NCBI RefSeq assembly: GCF_937898475.1
Contig: NZ_CALEJS010000015.1
Location: 1 to 64,000 of the forward strand
DNA from: an uncultured Chitinophaga sp.
GTDB lineage: Bacteria > Bacteroidota > Bacteroidia > Chitinophagales > Chitinophagaceae
Reading direction: 5' to 3'
DNA length: 64,000 bases
Numbering within the stretch: the first letter of the stretch is position 1; each line of letters begins with the position of its first letter. The notes beneath the pieces are model-generated. The model was not told where the DNA came from, searched no databases, and saw nothing but the letters and a program-made list of their open reading frames with translations. The position numbers and the translations under genes were made by a program. Below, piece after piece: positions 1 to 7,255 of the stretch.

Positions 1-40
1 ACTGTGTTAAAGGTCATAATTTTTTAACCTTTGACACAGT
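1..40. terminator. hairpin with 14-bp stem, terminator-like
   Basis: Positions 1-14 and 27-40 are inverted repeats with a single G-T wobble. The loop is A/T-rich (15-26) and a T-rich stretch follows on the + strand. It could terminate a gene lying to the left of the window. The fold is visible in the sequence; its function is inferred. Confidence 0.5.
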
Positions 41-159
41 TTATTTTACAGTCTCTTTCAAAGCCGAAAGTGACAAATAACAAGGGGAAGGCGCTGTTGC
101 CGCGCCATTCCCCTTCGCCCCTTCCCGGCAGGGGTTTCAAACAATGTAAAGTACCACTG

Positions 160-315
160 CTAACTCCTTTTGCTTTTCATACTTTCTTTAAGCACCTTAC
201 GCCTTCTTTCATAAATACGCTGTCGCAGACCGTTAAGCTGCGAGGATAACCATTCGCTTAACTCTTTAGGCGCTTTCACTTCATTCCAATGATCCTGCCT
301 TGTGGGCGAACCAGG
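160..315 (-). pseudogene. open-frame remnant, C-terminal basic tail, unknown
   Basis: A 51-codon minus-strand frame without a plausible start ends at 160. The product has a helical, very basic C-terminus (residues such as RQRIYERRRKVLKE) and reads like the tail of a real protein rather than random sequence. No family is recognised. The surrounding 700 bases contain no intact gene, so I take it as debris of an accessory gene; it may also be chance. Confidence 0.22.
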
Positions 316-363
316 TCAAATATTCGTCAAATTTGATGAGAATGTATCAGTTCACCCAATAGT

Positions 364-522
364 TTATCGCATTGGACCAGGACGCGTCAGTTGGAGGGAG
401 TAATTAACTGCCTGTGGCGCCCTTTTTTTAAAAAACACCAAATATAATCTAGGGCCACTTATTTCGAACTCTCTCCAGCCGCTTTCAGGCAATTCTTCTT
501 CACCATAAGGACAGGTATTTGG
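364..522 (-). pseudogene. open-frame remnant, unknown
   Basis: A 52-codon minus-strand frame is bounded by stops, with no good start codon. It contains the segment CPYGEEELPESGWREFEI, which has protein-like composition. No family is recognised. Together with the remnant at 160-315 it suggests that 1-700 is decayed accessory DNA. Confidence is low because such short frames also occur by chance. Confidence 0.18.
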
Positions 523-652
523 TTATTATTATGTAATTTTGCAACGATAGGGAGAAAGAGTTAAAAAACGAATAGAAACGGCTTCAGCCAAAAAATCTGA
601 CAGGAATTTGACTGTTTTGATTTACAAATAATTGAAAACCAGAGCGCTTTGA

Positions 653-668
653 TTCCTGTTCTGGGCAC
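653..668 (+). repeat. 16-bp direct repeat resembling a tRNA 3' end (left copy)
   Basis: The 16-mer ttcctgttctgggcac is repeated exactly at 5792-5807. In this copy it is followed by 'ca', giving the shape of T-arm end, acceptor strand and CCA tail of a tRNA. The matching 5' T-stem strand is absent, so this is not a tRNA gene. Such fragments are typical scars (att sites) of integrases that use tRNA genes; that reading is inference. Confidence 0.5.
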
Positions 669-676
669 CAAAGATG

Positions 677-703
677 AAACCCGCTCTTAGAGCGGGTTTT
701 CTC
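677..703 (+). terminator. rho-independent-type terminator
   Basis: A perfect 10-bp stem (677-686 with 690-699) has a 3-nt loop and is followed by a short T run. It lies directly after the tRNA-3'-end-like repeat, as expected if a tRNA gene once ended here. Confidence 0.6.
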
Positions 704-716
704 GTTTTGTAAAGTG

Positions 717-848
717 ATGTTTTTCGTGCGAAATTACTACAACACCAAAACCTCACTACAATATTCCCAACCCGAGAAGAAGATTATCCTTTACGACCTT
801 GATTCCATCGACGAATATTTAGAGGAAAACGCCAAAGAGAGATTTTAA
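717..848 (+). CDS. 43-aa ORF, possible remnant of a small DNA-binding protein
   Basis: A 43-codon ORF starts at ATG 717 and ends TAA 848. The C-terminal half (IILYDLDSIDEYLEENAKE) resembles the last strand and helix of small excisionase/MerR-type helix-turn-helix proteins, which usually end in a strand followed by a D-I-D-x-(F/Y)-(L/M)-E-like helix. The recognition helix itself is missing, so at best this is a truncated gene. The neighbouring tRNA-3'-end-like repeat would fit an integrative-element origin. Could equally be a chance ORF. Confidence 0.25.
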   Translation: MFFVRNYYNTKTSLQYSQPEKKIILYDLDSIDEYLEENAKERF

Positions 849-908
849 TAAAATAACGTATTAGACGCCATAGATTTTTGCAGAGACTGAAGAGAGGCTA
901 TTTGATTC

Positions 909-1277
909 CTATGCAAAAATCACGTAGGGAGTGGCGGTCCAGCCTTTTAATACTGGTAGATCCTGGACTTCCTTTGGTATACTGCCGTCAATAAATTCAA
1001 ACTTACACACAGTTTTCCACCCATGTGGAATCTCCTCTAAGGGGAAGAAAAGCTGTTGGCTTACGTTTCTTAATATAATCTTGCAATTAAATTCTTTATG
1101 ATCATCCAATGTTTTTATTTTCGTAAAGCAATGCCCAACGGGAATATCATATTCTGAATATGTGCAAAAAAGAACTAATTCATTCCCTTTTAAACTTTCA
1201 CTGTTCAAAGGTTTATAGAAATTCGCTTGCAGCTCCTTGCTAACTTTTCCAATAACTTTTATCCAAATTTCCGCCAT
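909..1277 (-). CDS. hypothetical protein, immunity-protein-like
   Basis: This 122-aa protein has no signal peptide or membrane segment and no recognised family. Its start codon lies 2 nt after the stop of a truncated upstream frame (1280-1408) on the same strand, so the two were translated as a tight pair. A short soluble protein directly behind the 3' end of a larger gene is the usual layout of polymorphic toxin C-terminus and immunity gene. That assignment rests on layout only. The local sequence is A/T-richer than the window, consistent with acquired DNA. Confidence 0.6.
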   Translation of the reverse strand: MAEIWIKVIGKVSKELQANFYKPLNSESLKGNELVLFCTYSEYDIPVGHCFTKIKTLDDHKEFNCKIILRNVSQQLFFPLEEIPHGWKTVCKFEFIDGSIPKEVQDLPVLKGWTATPYVIFA

Positions 1278-1279
1278 AA

Positions 1280-1408
1280 TTAATTATTTGATTTCAATGA
1301 TGAAACTTGTTTATAGAACTCGTCTATTTCGTTTTGTGTTAATTTACGAGTGTTTTTTATAACGGTACCGATCTCACTGTTTGATACTGAAGGAAGCTGT
1401 CGGCTTCT
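1280..1408 (-). pseudogene. 3' fragment of a gene, possible toxin C-terminus
   Basis: A 42-codon open frame without a start runs into the 122-aa gene, ending 2 nt before its ATG. The tail (EIGTVIKNTRKLTQNEIDEF) is charged and helical and looks like a genuine protein C-terminus. The frame meets a stop just where an unrelated plus-strand gene fragment (aspartate racemase) begins. The upstream part has therefore been lost at a rearrangement junction near 1380. Identity as a toxin is a guess from gene order. Confidence 0.4.
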
Positions 1409-1551
1409 TTAAACAGCATGCGGCGGAAGCGCTGGTATTGGGATGTACAGAGCTGTCTTTGCTGGGCAGGGGTGATTTTTGCGACGGCATGCTGTTATTT
1501 GATTCCACAGAGATCCTTGCCCGTGCGCTTATCCGGGAGGCTACCTGTTGA
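1384..1551 (+). pseudogene. aspartate/glutamate racemase, C-terminal fragment
   Basis: The plus-strand frame ending TGA 1551 encodes about 55 residues including ALVLGCTELSLL and LLFDSTEILARALI. These match the second catalytic-cysteine motif (LGCTE) and final helix of Asp/Glu/hydantoin racemases. The N-terminal three quarters, including the first catalytic cysteine, are missing. Upstream sequence switches to the unrelated minus-strand toxin/immunity-like pair, so the gene was cut by an insertion or deletion. It cannot be functional as it stands. Confidence 0.72.
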
Positions 1552-1561
1552 AGGCTGCGGC

Positions 1562-1999
1562 CTAGTGGCGCTTCCGGAATTCAAAGTTCTTTGACTTTAG
1601 GTATCTGTGATCAAAATATTGTACCAGGAACAGGAACAAAAGACAGGTACCGATGATCCATTTATACCTGGTAAGGGAAAGGAGGAATTGTGAATTGTAT
1701 TTTTTGTCAATGAAAAGCATCAGGACTACTGCCCCGAACAGGCAGAGCAGGATAGCGCCCGCCATCGAGAGCGCGAGCATCCTGTTTTCCCTGCGTTGTC
1801 TACGCAACTGTACCTGCCTGGTTACCCTGGCAGAGAAATCCATCGGGAGTCCCTGGGGGATATTTTTTCCCAGCATCCGGTAAAGCTGCTGGTAGGCCTC
1901 CAGCTCATGAGCGTTCGCTGTTTGCCGCAGGTGTTCCCATGCCTCCATGTTGCCTTCATCCAGCAGCCGCTGAATATGGCTGTCTCTATCTTCCTTCAT
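1562..1999 (-). CDS. membrane protein, probable anti-sigma partner of the ECF gene
   Basis: This 145-aa protein has a soluble helical N-terminus of about 70 residues, an arginine-rich stretch, then two hydrophobic segments (about residues 75-95 and 112-128). Its start overlaps the 3' end of the upstream ECF sigma gene by 14 nt, indicating translational coupling. A cytoplasmic N-terminal domain followed by membrane helices next to an ECF gene is the classic anti-sigma layout, but no zinc-binding HxxxCxxC motif is present. Function is inferred from context. Confidence 0.65.
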   Translation of the reverse strand: MKEDRDSHIQRLLDEGNMEAWEHLRQTANAHELEAYQQLYRMLGKNIPQGLPMDFSARVTRQVQLRRQRRENRMLALSMAGAILLCLFGAVVLMLFIDKKYNSQFLLSLTRYKWIIGTCLLFLFLVQYFDHRYLKSKNFEFRKRH

Positions 2000-2567
2000 C
2001 GGTCTCTTTTTTTAGATAGGTCTGAAGTTTGTCTTTTAATAATTTGCGGGCCCTGAAAAGGTTTGTTTTTACGGTGCCTTCCGGCAGCCCGGTGATCTCC
2101 TCTATTTCCTTGTAGGAAAATTCTTCCAGGTGAAACAGGGTGATAATGATCCGGTACTGCATGGGCATCCTGTCGATCAGGTATTTCAGGTACTCCGATA
2201 CATCTTTCCGGACCAGGTCCGTTTCCGGGTTTGTTTCTATTGTCAAGAGGTCGCCAATATCGTCTGTATGTATAGAGCTACTGGCGTTCCTGTATATTTT
2301 CAGGTAGTTGATGGTCGTAAAATAAGCAATTCGCGAGATCCATGTCGAAAGCCTGGATTTGAAATTGAATTGAGACAAGTGCTTGTGCACCTTGATAAAC
2401 ACATCCTGGCAAATATCTTCGGAGTCTGCCTGATTATTGGTAAGGCGGTAAGCAATATGAAAAACCAGCTTTTCATATTGTTTGATCAAAATATCAAAAT
2501 GCCGAAGGTCGCCGGCAAGTATTTTGCGAACTAGCTCTTTTTCATCAACCATTATACAATTAGACAA
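1986..2567 (-). CDS. RNA polymerase ECF-type sigma-70 factor
   Basis: This 193-aa protein has the two sigma domains of ECF factors. Region 2 is in the N-terminal half (LVFHIAYRLTNNQADSEDI then the DVFIKVHKHL helix). Region 4 is at the C-terminus (FSYKEIEEITGLPEGTVKTN), the helix-turn-helix contacting the -35 element. It directs RNA polymerase to a small regulon. The coupled downstream membrane protein is its probable regulator, and the divergent gene at 2711 is a likely target. It is not a FecI-type factor paired with FecR. Confidence 0.9.
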   Translation of the reverse strand: MSNCIMVDEKELVRKILAGDLRHFDILIKQYEKLVFHIAYRLTNNQADSEDICQDVFIKVHKHLSQFNFKSRLSTWISRIAYFTTINYLKIYRNASSSIHTDDIGDLLTIETNPETDLVRKDVSEYLKYLIDRMPMQYRIIITLFHLEEFSYKEIEEITGLPEGTVKTNLFRARKLLKDKLQTYLKKETDEGR

Positions 2568-2710
2568 CTGCAGACAAAAAATGTTTCAGAAAAAGGGTTT
2601 AAAATACAGGAATAGGCCAATCGCGGAATTTTAAAAAAAGTATCACAAAATTGAAACATCCGGCGTCCTGCCCTTGTCTATTTTGTAAAGTACCCAAATT
2701 CCTGAATATT

Positions 2711-3049
2711 ATGAAAGATCTCGTATTTCTTACCCCCATTGTGCTGGTGATCATTATTGGTGTGATAATAGTTGCCATTTGTAATTACCGGTTGAGGAAG
2801 CGCGTGCTCGAAGCAGGCCCGCTGGATGATTATGCGCTGAAATTCCTGGCTACCTTGTCCACAGGAAGTTCCGAACTGCTGAAATGGGCGATCATTCTTT
2901 TCTTTGGCGGGCTTGGGCTTATTGTGCTGGAGTTCCTGCCTTACGGCCTGAATGACTCCCCTTTGCCTTACGGTGTGCAGGCCGTTTGCCTGGCCGCTGG
3001 CTGCCTGGTCTACTTTTTAATCAGCAAAAAGAACAAGGCGCAGTATTAA
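2711..3049 (+). CDS. small membrane protein, possibly DUF6249-like
   Basis: A 112-aa protein starts at ATG 2711, preferred over an upstream in-frame TTG (2651) because the first hydrophobic helix begins right after it. It has three hydrophobic segments (about residues 5-22, 55-78 and 86-105) separated by a basic loop (RLRKRVLEAG). It lies divergent from the ECF sigma gene and upstream of the TonB-receptor-like gene. Similar small proteins accompany ECF/anti-sigma genes in Bacteroidota. The DUF6249 link is tentative. Confidence 0.6.
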   Translation: MKDLVFLTPIVLVIIIGVIIVAICNYRLRKRVLEAGPLDDYALKFLATLSTGSSELLKWAIILFFGGLGLIVLEFLPYGLNDSPLPYGVQAVCLAAGCLVYFLISKKNKAQY

Positions 3050-3095
3050 TATAACTACAGATCCCTGAATTAATGTAAAACCCTGATTGCGTTTT

Positions 3096-5537
3096 ATGCT
3101 AAAAACATCCATTATTTTGTTCGCTGTCTGTTACCTATCGGCAGTGCTCCATACTGATGCAAAGTGTCAGGCGCCTCCCGGCAAAGACTCATTGCGCGGA
3201 ACCGTGCTGGACTCCGCTACCCGGAAACCGGTGCCGTACGCCACCGTCATGATCCTGGACGACCACGATGCGGCGTTGAAAAGTGTGATTGGTGGCAGCG
3301 ACGGCTCTTTTGCCATCCCGGCAATGGCCGCATCCCGGCAAAAGATCGCATTCACTGCATTGGGATACAAGCCCAAACAAATCACGGTCAATCTTTCTGA
3401 TCCTGCTGCTACAGTCAGTATGGGGCCCATATTACTCCGGTTCTCCAGTACAACGCTCAAGGCCGTAGAGGTGGAAGCCAGAAAGCCCCTTATAAAACAG
3501 GAGATAGACGGTATCAGCTACGACATACAGGCTGACCCCGACAGTAAGGTGAACAGCCTGTTGGAGATGATGAGGAAAGTGCCCCTCCTCTCCCTGGATG
3601 CAGATGATAACATCCAGCTGAAAGGTAGCTCCAGCTACAAGATCCTGATAAATGGAAAGCCCTCCAGCATGACGGAAAGGAATCCCAGGGAGGTGCTCAG
3701 GAGTATGCCGGCATCCACCATACAACGCATAGAAGTGATCACCATCCCTCCGGCAAAATATGATGCGGAAGGGCTTGTCGGGATCATTAATATCATCACC
3801 AGCAAGAAAATAGCGAACGGCTATACCGGTACGGTCAATATCAGTGAGCGCTTCCCTGCAGGAGGGCCGGGCATGGGGGGATCATTCGATCTCAAGCTCG
3901 GAAAGCTGGGGATCTCCGCTTATGGTGGCGGAAGTATATCCAGGGTTCCGCAGACACTGGCATCCATCAGCAGGAACACATTCGAAGGCATTCCCAATAC
4001 CCTGCAACAGGATAATCTCACCACTAACAAGAACCGTAACGGGTACCTGGGCCTCGAGATCAGCTACGAAATAGACAGCCTTAACCTCATCTCAACACAG
4101 ATGAACATTAATGGCGGGCATACAGAAGAATCCCTGCAACAGCGCTCTCTCCTCGCTGACCATTCCGGTGTTCTCCAGCAGTATAGCCTGCTGAACAACA
4201 ATACCGGCAATGGGTCCGGGAAAGATGTGGCAGTGAATTATGAACGCAGGTTCAAAAAAAACAAGAACCAGTTGCTTACATTCTCCTACCGCTACTATAC
4301 CTATGGAAATGATAATCATAGTAATATCAGCTTGTGGGATCAGGTAGCTTATCCCTTGCCGGATTACCGGCAGATCAACGAGGCTAATTTTTCAGAAAAT
4401 ACCTTTCAGGCAGATTATGTTCATCTTATCAAAAAGATCAATCTCAACATTGAGGCGGGCATAAAGGGTATTCTGCGGGATAACAGCAGCAATTTCCAGT
4501 ACCAAGCCTTTGATGATACGCAGGGAAAGTACAGGGTCGACTCCTCGAAAAGTAACCTGTTCAACAATACGCAAAATGTGCTGGCGTTCTATAACAGCTA
4601 CCAGCTCAATATTAAGGACTGGGGATTCAGGGCCGGCATCCGGCTTGAGGGAACCTACATCAAAGGCGAGTTCATTTCAGGGAACACGAAAGTAAAGCAG
4701 GATTTCCTGAACGCCATTCCCTCGATAGCGATCAGCAGGAAATTCAAAAATTCAACAAGCCTGAACCTGGGATTCACACAGCGTATCCAGCGCCCGGGCA
4801 TCTACCAGCTGAATCCCTTTGTTGACCGTTCCAACCCGAACATAGAGATCACGGGAAACCCGGATTTACGACCGATCACCGGAAACGTAATACAAGCCGG
4901 TTACAGCATCAGCAGAAAAGTGTTCCTGAACTTTGGCGCCGACTATACTTTTTTCAAAACACTGATCAACCAGGTATCCGTTTTTGATCCGGAAACCAAT
5001 ATCACCAGGATAACGTACCAGAATACAGGCAGGGCGAGCCTGATCGGGGCAAACGCCAGTATGAACTGTCCGATATCAAAAGGATGGGACCTGAGTATCA
5101 ATACCAAGGCTGCTTATGGAAAGGTGGATGGTGTAAGCGGAACTGAGCCCATCGAAACATCCGGTATCATGTATGCCCTGTTCGCGTCTTCATCCTACGG
5201 CTTCGGCGGAGGCTGGAGGGCCAGCGCCAGCTGTAGCGTAAATGGTAAAGGCATCTCCCTGCAGAAAGAGACCAATGGCTATACCAGTACTTCGTTCAGC
5301 CTCTCCAAACAACTGCTGAAGAACAAGCTTACCTGTGCCGTTTCTGTAAATAACCCGTTCAATAAATACCGGAACGTGATCACCGACATAACAGGCCCCA
5401 ACTTCCTGCAGAGAAATACCAATGAGAACTACTTCAGGAATTTTAATGTCCGGCTTAACTGCAATTTCGGCAAACTGAAAAAAGAAACAATCCAAAAGAA
5501 CAAACGAGGAATAAAGAATGATGATATTTCCAATTAA
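3096..5537 (+). CDS. outer membrane beta-barrel (TonB-receptor-like) family protein
   Basis: An outer-membrane protein of about 813 aa starts at ATG 3096 (an in-frame TTG lies 9 nt upstream). It has a signal peptide (about 1-25), then a carboxypeptidase-regulatory-like beta-sandwich (about 35-115). A plug-like domain follows, with the INGKPSS and EVITIPPAKYDAEG motifs, then a long barrel rich in alternating aromatic strands. The C-terminus is an outer-membrane barrel family strand followed by a basic tail, and there is no adjacent SusD. It probably acts in outer-membrane transport or signalling. It follows the 112-aa membrane protein by 47 nt and may share its ECF control. Confidence 0.85.
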   Translation: MLKTSIILFAVCYLSAVLHTDAKCQAPPGKDSLRGTVLDSATRKPVPYATVMILDDHDAALKSVIGGSDGSFAIPAMAASRQKIAFTALGYKPKQITVNLSDPAATVSMGPILLRFSSTTLKAVEVEARKPLIKQEIDGISYDIQADPDSKVNSLLEMMRKVPLLSLDADDNIQLKGSSSYKILINGKPSSMTERNPREVLRSMPASTIQRIEVITIPPAKYDAEGLVGIINIITSKKIANGYTGTVNISERFPAGGPGMGGSFDLKLGKLGISAYGGGSISRVPQTLASISRNTFEGIPNTLQQDNLTTNKNRNGYLGLEISYEIDSLNLISTQMNINGGHTEESLQQRSLLADHSGVLQQYSLLNNNTGNGSGKDVAVNYERRFKKNKNQLLTFSYRYYTYGNDNHSNISLWDQVAYPLPDYRQINEANFSENTFQADYVHLIKKINLNIEAGIKGILRDNSSNFQYQAFDDTQGKYRVDSSKSNLFNNTQNVLAFYNSYQLNIKDWGFRAGIRLEGTYIKGEFISGNTKVKQDFLNAIPSIAISRKFKNSTSLNLGFTQRIQRPGIYQLNPFVDRSNPNIEITGNPDLRPITGNVIQAGYSISRKVFLNFGADYTFFKTLINQVSVFDPETNITRITYQNTGRASLIGANASMNCPISKGWDLSINTKAAYGKVDGVSGTEPIETSGIMYALFASSSYGFGGGWRASASCSVNGKGISLQKETNGYTSTSFSLSKQLLKNKLTCAVSVNNPFNKYRNVITDITGPNFLQRNTNENYFRNFNVRLNCNFGKLKKETIQKNKRGIKNDDISN

Positions 5538-5622
5538 CTGGTAGGCCATTCTGCATATTATAAATTTTTTTTGTCCATTTATGAAAGACTTATCTTTTTT
5601 GAAACCTATATCTGTTAGATGA

Positions 5623-5712
5623 AAGCGACGTATGGGCCGAAACAAGGACGGCGGCTATATTGTTTACGACCGTATACTGCCCGAAACGGATATGTTGCTT
5701 ACTTATGCTTGA
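5623..5712 (+). pseudogene. possible methyltransferase fragment
   Basis: A short open frame encodes RRMGRNKDGGYIVYDRILPE, which resembles the 'G-x-x-x-DGGY-(V/L)' entry motif of FkbM-like/Methyltransf_32 proteins. It stops after about 30 residues and has no proper start. Assignment is weak and rests on one motif. Confidence 0.25.
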
Positions 5713-5791
5713 CACATCTTCTTTTTCAATGAGGGAGTGGATGTTAAAAAGTCAGCGCGATACGACACGATGCAACATCATATGGAGAGAT

Positions 5792-5807
5792 TTCCTGTTC
5801 TGGGCAC
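5792..5807 (+). repeat. 16-bp direct repeat (right copy)
   Basis: Exact second copy of the 16-mer at 653-668, in the same orientation, 5139 bp apart. Here it lacks the CCA-like ending. The pair brackets the ECF/barrel block together with the gene fragments. It may mark an old integrative element or a duplication of a tRNA end. Confidence 0.5.
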
Positions 5808-5822
5808 GGTGATATTAAATTA

Positions 5823-5857
5823 CTTAAAAAGGCTGCAGTTGATGCGGCCTTTTTAAG
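5823..5857 (+). terminator. hairpin with 11-bp perfect stem
   Basis: Positions 5823-5833 pair perfectly with 5847-5857 around a 13-nt loop, and the 3' arm contains a run of five T. It lies 15 nt after the right 16-mer copy, the same arrangement as at the left copy. Confidence 0.55.
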
Positions 5858-5928
5858 TTTAAGTTCTTTTACAAGCAAAAAGCAGTTATAATCGTTTACC
5901 GTGGAAAACGGCGCCTTATGATGCCTGA

Positions 5929-6270
5929 CTATTTCAAAGAAACAACCTTGGCTCTATGTTTTCTTCCCCAATTAATCATTTCCTGGATGATTTTTCCGAA
6001 GCTTTTACAATACGCAGTAGGTTCATATTCGACGAGAACAGGACTTTCGTCATATACGGTTCGCTTAACAAGTTTATTCATTTCCATATCCTTTAATTCT
6101 CTCGATAGCATACGTGTTGTAATACCCGGAATGCTCCGTTCTATCTCACGAAAACGCCTGTTGCCGTTACATAGCGAATTTATCACAGGGATACGCCATT
6201 TTCCGCCTATAAAGTAGAGCGTGTCCTGTAAAGCCCGTAATTCTTCTTCCTGGTTTCTGGTAATTGCCAT
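5929..6270 (-). CDS. HxlR-family winged helix-turn-helix regulator
   Basis: This 113-aa protein matches the HxlR family in length and motifs: YFIGGKWRIPVINSL near residue 18 for the first helix, then the recognition region FREIERSIPGITTRMLSREL and a beta-wing (LVKRTVYDESPVLVEYEPT). Such dimeric regulators usually control an adjacent divergent oxidoreductase gene and respond to electrophiles or redox signals. Here the divergent neighbour 78 nt away is an SDR oxidoreductase, probably its target. Confidence 0.9.
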   Translation of the reverse strand: MAITRNQEEELRALQDTLYFIGGKWRIPVINSLCNGNRRFREIERSIPGITTRMLSRELKDMEMNKLVKRTVYDESPVLVEYEPTAYCKSFGKIIQEMINWGRKHRAKVVSLK

Positions 6271-6280
6271 ATGGTAGTTG

Positions 6281-6296
6281 GTATACTCTGTTATAC
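6281..6296. promoter_or_regulatory. inverted repeat, candidate HxlR operator
   Basis: GTATA (6281-6285) and TATAC (6292-6296) form a short inverted repeat with a 6-nt spacer in the 78-nt gap between the hxlR-like and SDR genes. A dimeric winged-helix regulator could bind here and control both. The repeat is seen; binding is inferred. Confidence 0.35.
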
Positions 6297-6348
6297 TGGT
6301 TACAAAAGTATATCATTGTTTTGATAGCTTCGCAAAAAGTTTAAGGAT

Positions 6349-7092
6349 ATGAGTACTTTAATAAACAAGGTAGCCATTGTAACAGGCGGCAACAGTGGAA
6401 TAGGTTACGCAACCGCAAAAGAATTTGTCGCACAGGGTGCAACAACAATCATTACCGGAAGGCGCAAAGAAGCCGTTGAAAAGGCTGCACAGGAAATCGG
6501 AGCCATTCCGTTTGTCGCTGACCAGGCAAATTTACAGGACTTAGATCTTCTTAAAAAAGAAGTGGAAGATCAGTTTGGCAAAGTTGATATCCTGTTCATA
6601 AACGCCGGAATTACGGGGACGCTTGGTCTAATTGAAAATGCAGGTGTGGAGAATTTTGACCAGGTAATGAACATCAACTTCAGAGGAGCTTATTTCACAT
6701 TAAGTAAATTTATTCCTCTCCTGAATGATGGTGCTGCTGTTGTTTTCCTGTCGTCTATCGTAGCTTCTACTCACCGTCCAAACAGTTCAGTTTACCAGGC
6801 TAGTAAAGCAGCGCTTAATTCAATTGCTAAAACAGCAGCGGCTGAATTGGCTCCAAGAAAAATCAGGGTAAACATTGTGAGCCCCGGACCTCATAAAACA
6901 GAAGTACTGAACAAAGCGGGATTAGATCAAACAACCATTCAAAATATACAGGAACAACTCATAAACGACATTCCATTAAAAAAAATGGGGGACGCTGAAG
7001 ATATAGCAAAACTTGTGGCTTATTTCTGTGGAGAAAGCGCCAATTTTACAACCGGGGCGGAATTAATCGTGGACGGCGGTATGACATTGTAA
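6349..7092 (+). CDS. SDR family NAD(P)-dependent oxidoreductase
   Basis: This 247-aa classical short-chain dehydrogenase has the cofactor motif TGGNSGIG near residue 13, the NAG motif (INAG) near 86, catalytic Ser in FLSSIV, and the YQASK catalytic Tyr/Lys pair near residue 150. The C-terminus ends in the common GAELIVDGGMTL. The R-R after the second strand (TGRRKE) favours NADP(H). The substrate cannot be read from sequence. It is probably controlled by the divergent HxlR regulator. Confidence 0.9.
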   Translation: MSTLINKVAIVTGGNSGIGYATAKEFVAQGATTIITGRRKEAVEKAAQEIGAIPFVADQANLQDLDLLKKEVEDQFGKVDILFINAGITGTLGLIENAGVENFDQVMNINFRGAYFTLSKFIPLLNDGAAVVFLSSIVASTHRPNSSVYQASKAALNSIAKTAAAELAPRKIRVNIVSPGPHKTEVLNKAGLDQTTIQNIQEQLINDIPLKKMGDAEDIAKLVAYFCGESANFTTGAELIVDGGMTL

Positions 7093-7144
7093 TAAGAGTA
7101 AATGTCTGAAAGGTAAACGAATAATAACATTATACAATACGACG

Positions 7145-7195
7145 ATGTGGACAAAAGAAGATATGCCTGACCTGACGGGGAAAACAGCGCTATTA
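7145..7195 (+). pseudogene. N-terminal stub of a second SDR gene
   Basis: From ATG 7145 the frame reads MWTKEDMPDLTGKTALL. This is the characteristic opening of a subgroup of SDR oxidoreductases, in which it precedes the glycine-rich cofactor loop. After about 17 residues the sequence runs into a 17-bp inverted repeat and the homology stops. The rest of the gene has been deleted. Confidence 0.45.
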
Positions 7196-7196
7196 T

Positions 7197-7239
7197 TGCC
7201 ATTACCTGCTACACACTTTACATGTAGCAGGTAATGGCA
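7197..7239. terminator. 17-bp perfect hairpin between convergent genes
   Basis: Positions 7197-7213 pair perfectly with 7223-7239 around a 9-nt loop. It lies between the plus-strand SDR and the minus-strand end of the glycan locus, so it could terminate both. It begins at the point where the SDR stub is interrupted. Confidence 0.6.
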
Positions 7240-7255
7240 ACTTATTGTTGTTAAC

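Larger units (their letters stand above)
5538..5928. other. intergenic stretch with gene debris
   Basis: This 391-base gap carries no intact gene. It holds a possible short gene fragment (5623-5712), the second copy of the tRNA-3'-end-like 16-mer (5792-5807) and a perfect hairpin (5823-5857). I take it as the far edge of the rearranged region that begins at the left end of the window. Confidence 0.6.

Noticed and set aside
31..249. 72-aa plus-strand ORF at the left edge
   Set aside because: Composition is not protein-like, it covers a G/C-rich inverted segment and the minus strand carries a more convincing frame; taken as chance.
641..670. Complete tRNA gene
   Set aside because: The T-stem 5' strand does not pair with the 3' strand and no anticodon arm is present upstream; only the 3' end resembles a tRNA.
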